A stretch of 11,362 nucleotides of DNA from Enterococcus_G camelliae. GTDB lineage: Bacteria > Bacillota > Bacilli > Lactobacillales > Enterococcaceae. This document shows positions 1-6,351 of this stretch, piece after piece. Position 1 is the stretch's first letter, and the number at the start of each line of letters is the position of its first letter. The DNA is taken from contig NZ_JBHUMO010000032.1 of the NCBI RefSeq assembly GCF_042685105.1, positions 1-11,362 of the forward strand, given 5' to 3'. Below the pieces are notes generated by a model. That model had not been told where the DNA came from and did no database searches. It saw only the letters and a list, made by a program, of their open reading frames with translations. Both the position numbers and the translations under genes were made by a program.

Positions 1-2
1 TT

Positions 3-98
3 CTGCACACTTTTTTTGAAAAAAAGCAAAAATTTTATTTTTGGAAACAATTAGCTGTATTCAAAATGACTTTTAGAGATGCGCTATTTGTTCAGTAG
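3..98 (+). other. Open frame overlapping the AAA+ ATPase start (upstream gene tail or frameshifted N-terminus)
   Basis: The third frame is open from the window edge to a TAG at 96-98 and reads as 31 plausible residues that end in MTFRDALFVQ. It overlaps the ATPase reading frame, which begins at 79, by 20 nt. Two readings are possible. It may be the last residues of an upstream gene translationally coupled to the ATPase. Alternatively, it may be the true N-terminal part of the ATPase, separated by a one-base shift near 90-97, since the ATPase frame continues smoothly with RHYLYVDELLF. The upstream sequence is missing, so this cannot be settled here. Confidence 0.35.
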
Positions 99-1866
99 AC
101 ATTATTTATATGTTGATGAATTACTTTTTCCTGAAGGAGACAAAGATGAACTAATTTTTGCGGTTGATGAAACAAGTTGTTTGCGAGAACTGGCGGTTAT
201 TAATGAGTCACCCGAAGTTGTTGTGGGGACTGAGATGGAGGAAGTTGCAAAAGTCAGCGCATGGGATCAATTAAACCAATTAATTGGGTTAACAAAAGTA
301 AAAAAAGAAATTGATAAAATGCTCAAAGTAGTCCAATTGAATCAACAACGCGTTGCCAAAGGGCTTATGCCAATCAATCAATCGCTTCATGCAGTGTTTA
401 TGGGGAATCCAGGTACTGGAAAAACAACGGTTGCGCGATTAATGGGACAAGTCTTATTTGAGAATGGGGCGCTGTCTGGGGAGACGTTTAACTATGTGGA
501 AGTTTCTGAGGCAGATTTGGTCTCCAATCATGTGGGAGAGACGGTTTTAAAAACAACGGAACGTTTAGAAGCGGCCAAAGGAGGAATTCTTTTCATCGAT
601 GAGGCGTATACGTTGAATAAAAAAGATAGTTCGGTAAATTTTGGTCAAGAGGCAATTGACACAATTTTAAAATATATGGAAGATCATCGCCAAGAAATCG
701 TTATTATTTTTGCAGGCTATACGAAGGAAATGGAAGAATTCTTACGCACCAATCCTGGGTTGTCTTCGCGAGTACCGAATACGTTTATATTTGAAGATTA
801 TACACCAGAAGAGATTGTTACGATTGGAAAACGACAACTTGAGGAAGGTCAATATGATTTGGAAGATGAAGCTTATTATGAAAGAAATGTCGCTCGTCTG
901 TATCAAGCTTCGTTAGATCATAGTAATGCTCGTTGGATTCGCAATTTTAATGAACAATTGATTAAAACGTTTGCCTTTCGAATTATTGAGGAAGGTTCCG
1001 AAGATGTTTCGACGATTAAAAATGTTGATATCTCTTCTCTTGTAAATAAAGATAAATTTGAGAATGGTGAGAAACCAGATGCTCTAGCTGAGTTGAATCA
1101 AATGATTGGTATTCAATCAGTGAAAGATCAAGTTGCTCGGTTTGTGGCTTTAGCAGAGGTGAATAAACGACGGGAAGAACAAGGTACTGGCAATCGGCAT
1201 TTCACGCTACATTCTTTGTTTTTAGGAAATCCCGGTACTGGGAAAACAACAGTTGCTCGTTTATTGGGTAAGGCATTTTATCAAAAAGATATCATCAAGG
1301 CAGATAAATTTATCGAGGTGTCGCGCAGTGATTTAGTGGCAGGATATTCCGGTCAAACAGCGATTAAAACTAGAGAAGTATTGATGTCTGGATTAGGTGG
1401 CCTTGTGTTTATTGATGAAGCCTACAGTCTTTATAAATCTGAAAATGATACATTTGGTTTAGAAGCAATTGATGAAATTCTAAAATTTATGGAAGACTAC
1501 CGCGAGGAAATTGTGATTATTTTGGCAGGATATAACGATGAAATGAATCGCTTTTTAAGGGCAAATTCAGGCCTATTGAGCCGCATTCCAAATCATTTTC
1601 AATTTGAGGATTATACACCTGAAGAAATCACACAAATTGGGATGATGAAGTTATTAAAGGATCAGTATGTCTTTGATACAGAGCAGTATAGGCAAGTGGT
1701 AGCGCGTACGTACCAAAGAAGCAATGATTTTAGTAATGGAAGATGGGTACGCAATTTCAATGAACGGTTAATTGGTATTGCTTCGTCACGCATTGCCAAT
1801 GAAGGAACCAATGATTTGTTTACAATTACAGTAGACGATATCTATGCTACGGGAAAGGAATATTAA
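79..1866 (+). CDS. Tandem AAA+ ATPase of the CbxX/CfxQ (SpoVK/EccA-like) family
   Basis: This 595-residue protein has two homologous AAA+ modules. Module 1 spans about residues 60-320. Its Walker A is GNPGTGKTT (G109 to T117, with K115) and its Walker B is ILFIDEAY (D174, E175). Module 2 spans about 340-590, with Walker A around G383-T390 (K389) and Walker B VFIDEAY (D446, E447). Both contain the family signatures FGxEAID, an AGY segment before EM, and a conserved SR dipeptide before a DYTPEE stretch. Members are cytoplasmic hexameric remodelling ATPases; relatives include SpoVK, the Rubisco activase CbbX and the type VII secretion ATPase EccA. The first 55 residues match nothing I recognise. 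The ATG at 79 has only a weak ribosome site (TAGAG); in-frame stops lie at 52 and 67, and the next in-frame ATG is at 235. The gene sits 2 nt before a membrane-protein gene, so the two probably form an operon. A specific substrate or a type VII link is not shown. Confidence 0.9.
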   Translation: MRYLFSRHYLYVDELLFPEGDKDELIFAVDETSCLRELAVINESPEVVVGTEMEEVAKVSAWDQLNQLIGLTKVKKEIDKMLKVVQLNQQRVAKGLMPINQSLHAVFMGNPGTGKTTVARLMGQVLFENGALSGETFNYVEVSEADLVSNHVGETVLKTTERLEAAKGGILFIDEAYTLNKKDSSVNFGQEAIDTILKYMEDHRQEIVIIFAGYTKEMEEFLRTNPGLSSRVPNTFIFEDYTPEEIVTIGKRQLEEGQYDLEDEAYYERNVARLYQASLDHSNARWIRNFNEQLIKTFAFRIIEEGSEDVSTIKNVDISSLVNKDKFENGEKPDALAELNQMIGIQSVKDQVARFVALAEVNKRREEQGTGNRHFTLHSLFLGNPGTGKTTVARLLGKAFYQKDIIKADKFIEVSRSDLVAGYSGQTAIKTREVLMSGLGGLVFIDEAYSLYKSENDTFGLEAIDEILKFMEDYREEIVIILAGYNDEMNRFLRANSGLLSRIPNHFQFEDYTPEEITQIGMMKLLKDQYVFDTEQYRQVVARTYQRSNDFSNGRWVRNFNERLIGIASSRIANEGTNDLFTITVDDIYATGKEY

Positions 1867-1868
1867 AT

Positions 1869-2669
1869 ATGGACGAAGAAAAAGGCTACGTTGCACCACC
1901 TAAAAAGGATGCAGCCAATCATCAGGGATATGTTGTACCGCCAAAAAAAGACGAGGAATATATTGCTCCTCCAAAAATGAATTCATCTCAATCCAGTGAA
2001 TATGTAGCACCACCAAAGGAAAATCAAGCGAATCATCAGGCAGAGTCAACTCCAAAACAAAGTAATGAAACAATCGGTCAATCGAGAAAAAGCATTGATG
2101 CAATCTATACGACAAATCAAACAGATTCCTTTTTTAAACAGTATTTTCATACGCCAAAAATGGGCTGGCGTTTTTATATAACAGGGTACCTCATTTTGAT
2201 GTTTCTTTGTTATGTTCCGCAAACTTGGGAAAATTATCGATGGGCCAATCAACTGGGGGGAGTTGCTCAAGGAATCCCAGCTTTTATAAAGTTGCTTGTT
2301 TTGGTCGGCTATATTTTATTGTCTAACTATACCTATAGTTGGTTTTCTGATTATCAACGAGCTAAAGGTGGTGCTTTTGCTTGGTTTTTCACTCCTTATG
2401 GAAGCGTCAAAGCAGGACTGGCTTCTTCCGCTTTTTTGAATTTTCAAAAAGGAACGGTAAAGAGAGGCATATTTGGTGGTTACCAAGTGGATAGCCATGC
2501 ATCTGTGGGCAAGAGTATGCTTGCGATGCTCATAATCATGATTGTAACCGAACTGCTAAAATTTATCGTGGCTATACCATTAGCTTTTCTTTCTCTATTT
2601 CTGCATAAGCGGACCATCCAAAAATATATTTCACTTATTGAGGAAACTGAGATAAACTATCAAGTGTGA
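1869..2669 (+). CDS. Membrane protein with four N-terminal YVAPPK-type repeats
   Basis: I do not recognise a family for this 266-residue protein. Residues 1-50 hold four copies of Tyr-(Val/Ile)-(Ala/Val)-Pro-Pro-Lys at 7-12, 21-26, 31-36 and 45-50, spaced 14, 10 and 14 residues apart in a charged Lys/Asp/Glu-rich background. Residues 51-95 are polar, Gln/Asn/Ser-rich and probably disordered. Hydrophobic segments follow at about 101-117, 136-152 and 214-247, separated by a loop rich in Gly, Phe and Lys, so the C-terminal half is a multi-pass membrane domain. There is no signal peptide, so the repeat tail is probably cytoplasmic. The start lies 2 nt after the ATPase stop, with a GGAAAGGA ribosome site inside the end of that gene, so the two are probably co-transcribed. 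I infer that the tail docks a partner, perhaps the neighbouring AAA+ ATPase; nothing in the sequence proves it. Confidence 0.8.
   Translation: MDEEKGYVAPPKKDAANHQGYVVPPKKDEEYIAPPKMNSSQSSEYVAPPKENQANHQAESTPKQSNETIGQSRKSIDAIYTTNQTDSFFKQYFHTPKMGWRFYITGYLILMFLCYVPQTWENYRWANQLGGVAQGIPAFIKLLVLVGYILLSNYTYSWFSDYQRAKGGAFAWFFTPYGSVKAGLASSAFLNFQKGTVKRGIFGGYQVDSHASVGKSMLAMLIIMIVTELLKFIVAIPLAFLSLFLHKRTIQKYISLIEETEINYQV
1887..2018 (+). repeat. Four short coding repeats for Y(V/I)(A/V)PPK
   Basis: The four copies share the coding pattern TAT/TAC-GTT/GTA/ATT-GCA/GTA/GCT-CCx-CCx-AAA/AAG. Synonymous codons differ between copies, so the motif has been kept at protein level rather than arising as a recent DNA duplication. 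Confidence 0.75.
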
Positions 2670-2700
2670 CAATTAAAAAAGTCCAATAAAAATGATAAAA

Positions 2701-2778
2701 AGTTTGACAAAAAAATAAGCTCTCAAGCTTGATATGAAGCTATTTCTTCAAAAATTATTGTTTTGCAACTGTCAAACT
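2701..2778. repeat. 9-bp inverted repeat flanking the promoter upstream of the small-RNA candidate
   Basis: AGTTTGACA at 2701-2709 is the exact reverse complement of TGTCAAACT at 2770-2778, with 60 nt between them. The right arm lies inside the 17-bp spacer of the promoter at 2763-2791. Three alternating AAGCT/AGCTT blocks at 2717-2741 can form two mutually exclusive small hairpins between the arms. A regulator binding two sites, or DNA looping, is possible; chance is also possible for 9 bp in AT-rich DNA. Confidence 0.35.
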
Positions 2779-2791
2779 CCTGTGGTATAAT
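2763..2791 (+). promoter_or_regulatory. Near-consensus sigma-A promoter
   Basis: TTGCAA (2763-2768) and a perfect TATAAT (2786-2791) are separated by exactly 17 bp. Transcription should start near 2797-2799. The first thing transcribed is the hairpin at 2801-2863, with no coding region between. Confidence 0.75.
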
Positions 2792-2797
2792 CGGCTT

Positions 2798-2870
2798 TAT
2801 TCATGTAGATACCTTTTTCATACTTATGGTTTTGTCGCTTTTAAGTATAACGTATCTATATGATTTTTTT
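2798..2870 (+). ncRNA. Candidate small RNA of about 73 nt (or upstream attenuator of the mgtA leader)
   Basis: The likely transcript from the promoter at 2763-2791 is almost entirely one structured element. The outer stem pairs 2801-2812 (TCATGTAGATAC) with 2852-2863 (GTATCTATATGA), 12 bp with one G-T pair. An inner stem pairs ATACTTA (2820-2826) with TAAGTAT (2842-2848). There is a 7/3-nt internal loop and a 15-nt apical loop, TGGTTTTGTCGCTTT. A run of seven T (2864-2870) follows. No start codon with a ribosome site lies inside it. I do not recognise the fold as a known riboswitch class. It could act in trans, could be a ligand- or protein-controlled attenuator ahead of the M-box, or could simply end read-through from the AAA+ operon. 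Confidence 0.5.
2801..2870 (+). terminator. Intrinsic terminator with two-tier hairpin
   Basis: A 12-bp outer stem with a nested 7-bp stem is followed directly by TTTTTTT. It is the first strong terminator downstream of the AAA+/membrane-protein operon, so it can end that transcript as well as the one starting near 2798. Confidence 0.7.
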
Positions 2871-2929
2871 GTTTACTTCTTTATGCATTTCATTTTACAA
2901 CTTATCGAAAAAAGAAAGTCGGGAGTTTG

Positions 2930-2963
2930 TTGACAAGTGAGCAATCTTTTGTTACGGTATAAA
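2930..2963 (+). promoter_or_regulatory. Probable mgtA leader promoter
   Basis: A perfect TTGACA (2930-2935) lies just upstream of the M-box. The -10 is ambiguous: TACGGT at 2953-2958 gives a 17-bp spacer but matches poorly, while TATAAA at 2958-2963 matches well but needs a 22-bp spacer. The position, about 15-20 nt before the first conserved M-box base, is right for a riboswitch promoter. Confidence 0.45.
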
Positions 2964-2977
2964 TGAAAACTAAATAA

Positions 2978-3138
2978 GATTTGTTAGGTGAGGCTCCTAT
3001 ACAAACATAGGCTACTGCCCAAAAATGTCGAGAGACGCCAATGGGTAGAACAGGAATTGTCGAAAACAAGGCTTTTCATAAGGTAGCTAAGATGTTTGTC
3101 TTTACGTTGTATAGTGCCAAAACTCAACGATTAGATCA
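2978..3138 (+). promoter_or_regulatory. M-box (ykoK leader) magnesium riboswitch
   Basis: Blocks characteristic of the Mg2+-sensing M-box aptamer appear in order. These are GTTAGGTGAGGCTCCTAT (2983-3000), GCTACTGCCC (3011-3020), the GTCGAGAGACGCCAATGGGT region (3027-3046) followed by AGAACAG, GTAGCTAAGATGTTTGTC (3083-3100), and a 3' block with ATAGTGCCAAAACTC and ACGATT (3111-3132). The P1 closing stem can form between about 2981-2985 and 3126-3130. In the family, Mg2+ compacts the aptamer and favours a downstream terminator. The terminator at 3174-3215 and the mgtA gene downstream fit this, so expression should rise when Mg2+ is scarce. Confidence 0.93.
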
Positions 3139-3173
3139 ACGTCTTTTTTCAGGTTGTTTTTGAATGAAATTAG

Positions 3174-3215
3174 AGAGGCTTTTCGCGGGGTTTTTGTGCG
3201 GAAAGTCTTTTTTTT
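3174..3215 (+). terminator. Riboswitch-controlled intrinsic terminator
   Basis: AGGCTTTTCGCG (3176-3187) pairs with TGCGGAAAGTCT (3197-3208) over 12 positions including three G-T pairs, with a T-run to 3215. It is the expression platform of the M-box. A competing weaker hairpin around 3142-3174, built on TTTCA/TGAAA with flanking TCT/AGA, overlaps the base of the left arm and is a possible antiterminator; that pairing is my inference. Confidence 0.8.
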
Positions 3216-3284
3216 GTGCAGTTGGCATCAATGACCGAACAAGGTGCGAAACCTATCGAACAAATCAGAAGTGAATTGAGGAGA

Positions 3285-3301
3285 TCATTCACATTGAATG
3301 A
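3285..3301 (+). promoter_or_regulatory. Small hairpin in the distal mgtA leader
   Basis: TCATTCA (3285-3291) pairs perfectly with TGAATGA (3295-3301) around a 3-nt loop. It starts 1 nt after a GAGGAG ribosome-site-like motif (3278-3283) and hides the TTG at 3294, so initiation there would be hindered when the hairpin is folded. Confidence 0.4.
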
Positions 3302-3329
3302 ACACCGATTGAAAAGGGGATGGAAACAA

Positions 3330-3395
3330 ATGGATGACAGTAGTTCGAAACAAAAGGGTTTGCAGATAGAAAGGCAAGCTTGGCGCATCGTGTAG
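3330..3395 (+). CDS. Possible 21-residue upstream ORF in the mgtA leader
   Basis: An ATG at 3330 follows an AAAGGGGA ribosome-site-like stretch (3313-3320) at 9-nt spacing and opens 21 codons ending at TAG 3393-3395: MDDSSSKQKGLQIERQAWRIV. An in-frame TTG at 3294, preceded by GAGGAG, would extend it to 33 residues. It lies between the M-box terminator and mgtA, the kind of place where enteric mgtA leaders carry the mgtL peptide. It is not proline-rich like MgtL, so no shared mechanism can be claimed. It is short enough to be chance. Confidence 0.25.
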   Translation: MDDSSSKQKGLQIERQAWRIV

Positions 3396-3463
3396 TCAAA
3401 CGATCGTCAAGGATTTCCTGACTCTCTCCAAGCCCTGCGAATGAAAAAAAATAGGTCCGAACG

Positions 3464-3509
3464 ATGCTAGAACAAACAGGCTGATTTGCAAAAGGCGATT
3501 GGCTAGCAT
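3464..3509 (+). promoter_or_regulatory. Long-loop stem just upstream of the mgtA ribosome site
   Basis: ATGCTAG (3464-3470) pairs perfectly with CTAGCAT (3503-3509) across a 32-nt loop that contains a palindromic TTTGCAAA. The stem ends 13 nt before the AAGGAG of mgtA, so it could influence translation or stability. No known element is recognised. Confidence 0.3.
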
Positions 3510-3535
3510 TTGGATTGGAGAGAAGGAGAAAAACA

Positions 3536-6190
3536 ATGGTAAGAAAAAAACAAATAAAACAACCCATGTCTTATAACCGATTGGCACGGCAACCAATCGA
3601 GCAACTTTTTACTATCTTTCAAACATCGCGCAAGGGATTGACTGAAGAGCAAGCCGTGAAAGCGCGAGAAACTTACGGCGAAAATACATTTTCTTATGGA
3701 AAGAAGCCCTCATTTTTATTAGAAATGCTCAAAGCCTACATCACGCCGTTTACTTTGGTATTAATTGGTTTAGGTGTGACGTCTTTTGTCACGGATGTTG
3801 TCCTCGCTGCACCTGGAGAGAGAGATTTTTTTGGAACGAGTATTATTTTATTGATGGTTCTTGTTAGTGGAACCATGACATTGTTCCAATCCGTGCGATC
3901 AAATCAAGCGGCTGACAAGTTAAAATCATTGGTAAAGGTAACCGCATTAGTCAGACGCGCAGGTCATGAAGCAGAAATTCCAATGGAAGAGATTGTTTGT
4001 GGCGATATTGTCAAATTATCCGTGGGCGATATGATTCCGGCAGATATCCGATTGCTTGCTACGAAAGATTTGTTTCTTTCTCAATCGGCATTAACGGGAG
4101 AAAGCTATCCTGTCGAGAAGCAAGCCGAAGCAGTCATCCACGAGCAAGCAGCGGAAACAACTTATGAAAACATGGTTTATATGGGAAGTAACGTGATTAG
4201 TGGTAGTGCGGAAGGAATCGTTGTTGGGACGGGTCAAGGGACGTTATTTGGTCAAGTTGCCGATTCATTAGCAAGCAAACCCGTGAAAACCAATTTTGAA
4301 TTGGGCATTCACAAAACGTCGTACTTATTTATTAAGTTTATGGCTCTCATGGCACCAACTGTTATTGTGATTAATGGGTTAACCAAAGGCGATTGGATGG
4401 AAGCTTTTTTGTTCGGCTTGTCCGTGGCAGTAGGGTTAACCCCTGAAATGTTGCCGATGATTGTCACGACAAACTTAGTTAAAGGCGCAACGAGCATGGC
4501 TAAGAAAGGAACGGTCATCAAAAATCTTAATGCCATTCAAAATTTTGGGGCCATTGATGTTTTGTGTACTGATAAGACGGGAACGCTAACTCAGGACAAA
4601 ATCATTTTGGAATACCATCTTGATTTGTTAGGCAATGAAGATGAGCGAGTATTGAAGCATGCTTACCTGAATAGTTACTATCAAACAGGGTTAAAAAATT
4701 TATTAGACGTCGCGATTATTGAAGTGGCAAACGAAGAATTGACTATAGAGAACCAACACTATGAAAAAGTCGATGAAATCCCGTTTGATTTCGAACGTCG
4801 CCGGATGAGCGTTGTGGTGGAAGATGCTCAAGGAAAAACACAAATGATTACCAAAGGCGCCATTGAAGAAATGTTACAAGTGGCAAGTGTCGTAGATTTG
4901 CAGGGGGAAATTGTCCCACTTACCGATGAAATCAAGCAAAAAATCCTCAAAAAAGTATGTGAATTAAATGAAGATGGATTAAGAGTAATTGGCGTGGCAC
5001 AAAAAACCAATCCAAGGGTTGTTGGAGAATTCTCGGTAGCAGATGAATCAGAAATGGTCTTAATTGGGTATCTGGCTTTCTTAGATCCACCAAAAGAGTC
5101 TACCAAGCAAGCACTGGAGACATTGAGCCGACAAGGTGTCAAAGTGAAGGTACTAACGGGCGACAATGCTTTGGTGACTCGGTCTGTGTGCAAACAAGTC
5201 GGCCTAGGAACCGAAACACTCATTATGGGCGAAGAATTGGCTAACTTGTCCGAAGAAGAACTACGGCAAGAAGTAGAGCAATACAATGTTTTCGTTAAGC
5301 TGACTCCACAACAAAAACAACAAGTGACACGGGCCTTGAGAGCCAATGGTCATACGGTCGGTTTTCTTGGGGATGGCATCAATGATGCACCTGCCATGAA
5401 AGAAGCAGATGTGGGCATTTCCGTTGACACAGCTGTCGATATCGCTAAAGAATCTGCGGATGTCATTCTATTAGAAAAAGACCTCATGATTTTGGAACGG
5501 GGCATTTTGGCTGGGCGCGAAACCTTTGGCAATATCATGAAATATATTAAAGCCACTGCTAGTTCTAATTTCGGTAATATGTTCTCAGTATTGGTCGCAA
5601 GTATATTTTTACCTTTCCTGCCGATGCTACCCTTGCAAATTCTGTTTTTGAATTTGATCTATGATATTTCATGTATTTCCATTCCATGGGATCATATGGA
5701 TGAAGACTATTTAGAAAAACCAAAACGTTGGGATTCTTCAAGTATTGGTAAATTCATGTTATGGTTTGGACCAACGAGTTCGATATTTGATATTACGACC
5801 TATGCATTAATGTACTTTGTTATTTGTCCAGCTGTGGTTGGCGGAAGCTTCCATACATTGTCACCTAGTCAACAGGTCGCCTTTATCGCTGTCTTTCATG
5901 CTGGTTGGTTTGTGGAATCACTTTGGTCTCAAACGCTGGTTCTCCATGCCCTTCGCACACCAAAACTGCCTTTCATTCAAAGTAGAGGTTCATTTGTGAT
6001 GACAACAATTACTTCACTGGGCATCGTTGCAGGAACGATTTTACCATTTACTAGCTTAGGACAAAATCTTGGACTGGCTATTTTGCCAGCCAACTACTGG
6101 GCATGGTTACTTCTAACCATCGTTGCGTACCTCCTTTTGGTGACTGTTGTCAAACAGTGCTACCTACGTCGCTATACAGAGTTACTCTAA
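3536..6190 (+). CDS. mgtA: Magnesium-translocating P-type ATPase (MgtA/MgtB, P3B type)
   Basis: This 884-residue integral membrane pump imports Mg2+ using ATP. All core P-type motifs are present: TGES (187-190) in the actuator domain, TPEMLP (302-307) in the transmembrane ion path, DKTGTLT with the phosphorylated D346, a TKGA nucleotide-binding segment, LDPPKE, TGDN (541-544), and GDGINDAP with G612-D617 in the hinge. About ten membrane segments are expected, four before the phosphorylation domain and six after, the last ending close to the C-terminus. Length and the TPEMLPMIVT and FLDPPKE wording are typical of MgtA. The ATG at 3536 is chosen because AAGGAG (3523-3528) lies 7 nt upstream; an in-frame TTG at 3515 would add seven residues but lies upstream of that site. 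Control is by the upstream M-box riboswitch. No frameshift or missing catalytic residue is seen. Confidence 0.96.
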   Translation: MVRKKQIKQPMSYNRLARQPIEQLFTIFQTSRKGLTEEQAVKARETYGENTFSYGKKPSFLLEMLKAYITPFTLVLIGLGVTSFVTDVVLAAPGERDFFGTSIILLMVLVSGTMTLFQSVRSNQAADKLKSLVKVTALVRRAGHEAEIPMEEIVCGDIVKLSVGDMIPADIRLLATKDLFLSQSALTGESYPVEKQAEAVIHEQAAETTYENMVYMGSNVISGSAEGIVVGTGQGTLFGQVADSLASKPVKTNFELGIHKTSYLFIKFMALMAPTVIVINGLTKGDWMEAFLFGLSVAVGLTPEMLPMIVTTNLVKGATSMAKKGTVIKNLNAIQNFGAIDVLCTDKTGTLTQDKIILEYHLDLLGNEDERVLKHAYLNSYYQTGLKNLLDVAIIEVANEELTIENQHYEKVDEIPFDFERRRMSVVVEDAQGKTQMITKGAIEEMLQVASVVDLQGEIVPLTDEIKQKILKKVCELNEDGLRVIGVAQKTNPRVVGEFSVADESEMVLIGYLAFLDPPKESTKQALETLSRQGVKVKVLTGDNALVTRSVCKQVGLGTETLIMGEELANLSEEELRQEVEQYNVFVKLTPQQKQQVTRALRANGHTVGFLGDGINDAPAMKEADVGISVDTAVDIAKESADVILLEKDLMILERGILAGRETFGNIMKYIKATASSNFGNMFSVLVASIFLPFLPMLPLQILFLNLIYDISCISIPWDHMDEDYLEKPKRWDSSSIGKFMLWFGPTSSIFDITTYALMYFVICPAVVGGSFHTLSPSQQVAFIAVFHAGWFVESLWSQTLVLHALRTPKLPFIQSRGSFVMTTITSLGIVAGTILPFTSLGQNLGLAILPANYWAWLLLTIVAYLLLVTVVKQCYLRRYTELL

Positions 6191-6255
6191 GCTTGGGGAA
6201 GGTGAAGGAAGAAGACTGAAGAAAAAAGAAACGCTTGGAAATCTATTTAATATTG

Positions 6256-6288
6256 TTACTCAAAATGAGTAATACCATTAAATGGTAT
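6256..6288. repeat. Two back-to-back perfect hairpins after mgtA
   Basis: TTACTCA (6256-6262) pairs with TGAGTAA (6266-6272), and ATACCAT (6272-6278) pairs with ATGGTAT (6282-6288); both have 3-nt loops and they share one base. On the + strand they are followed by A-rich rather than T-rich DNA, so they are not a classic terminator for mgtA. They may protect the mRNA 3' end or bind a protein. Confidence 0.5.
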
Positions 6289-6310
6289 CAAAAAAAATAA
6301 TTGGATAAAA

Positions 6311-6351
6311 AAAGTTAGTCTGATTTGAAAACCAGACTAACTTTCTTTTTT
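6311..6351. terminator. Bidirectional intrinsic terminator between mgtA and the Mga-like gene
   Basis: AAAGTTAGTCTG (6311-6322) is perfectly complementary to CAGACTAACTTT (6333-6344), with a 10-nt loop. TTTCTTTTTT follows on the + strand, and the A-run at 6307-6313 gives U's on the - strand. It serves mgtA and the convergent Mga-like gene, whose stop codon (6337-6339) lies within the stem. Confidence 0.85.

Noticed and set aside
1887..2018. CRISPR-like or DNA tandem repeat
   Set aside because: The repetition is at protein level only; DNA copies diverge and spacing is short and variable.
1900..2498. Three - strand open frames inside the repeat membrane-protein gene
   Set aside because: They are shadows of a well-supported + strand gene with a good ribosome site and operon spacing.
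2704..2736. Second promoter with TTGACA at 2704-2709
   Set aside because: No acceptable -10 lies at 16-18 bp; the nearest, GATATG, is at 21 bp.
3294..3296. TTG start extending the leader ORF to 33 residues
   Set aside because: It lies in the loop of a perfect 7-bp hairpin next to its ribosome site; the ATG at 3330 is better placed.
3170..3596. Three overlapping - strand open frames (66-92 residues) across the mgtA leader
   Set aside because: They run opposite the riboswitch terminator and leader, have no ribosome sites or recognisable motifs, and overlap each other in different frames.
4828..5346. 172-residue open frame on the - strand inside mgtA
   Set aside because: It is antisense to the conserved nucleotide-binding domain of mgtA, is Ser/Thr/Cys-rich as expected for a shadow frame, and has no ribosome site.
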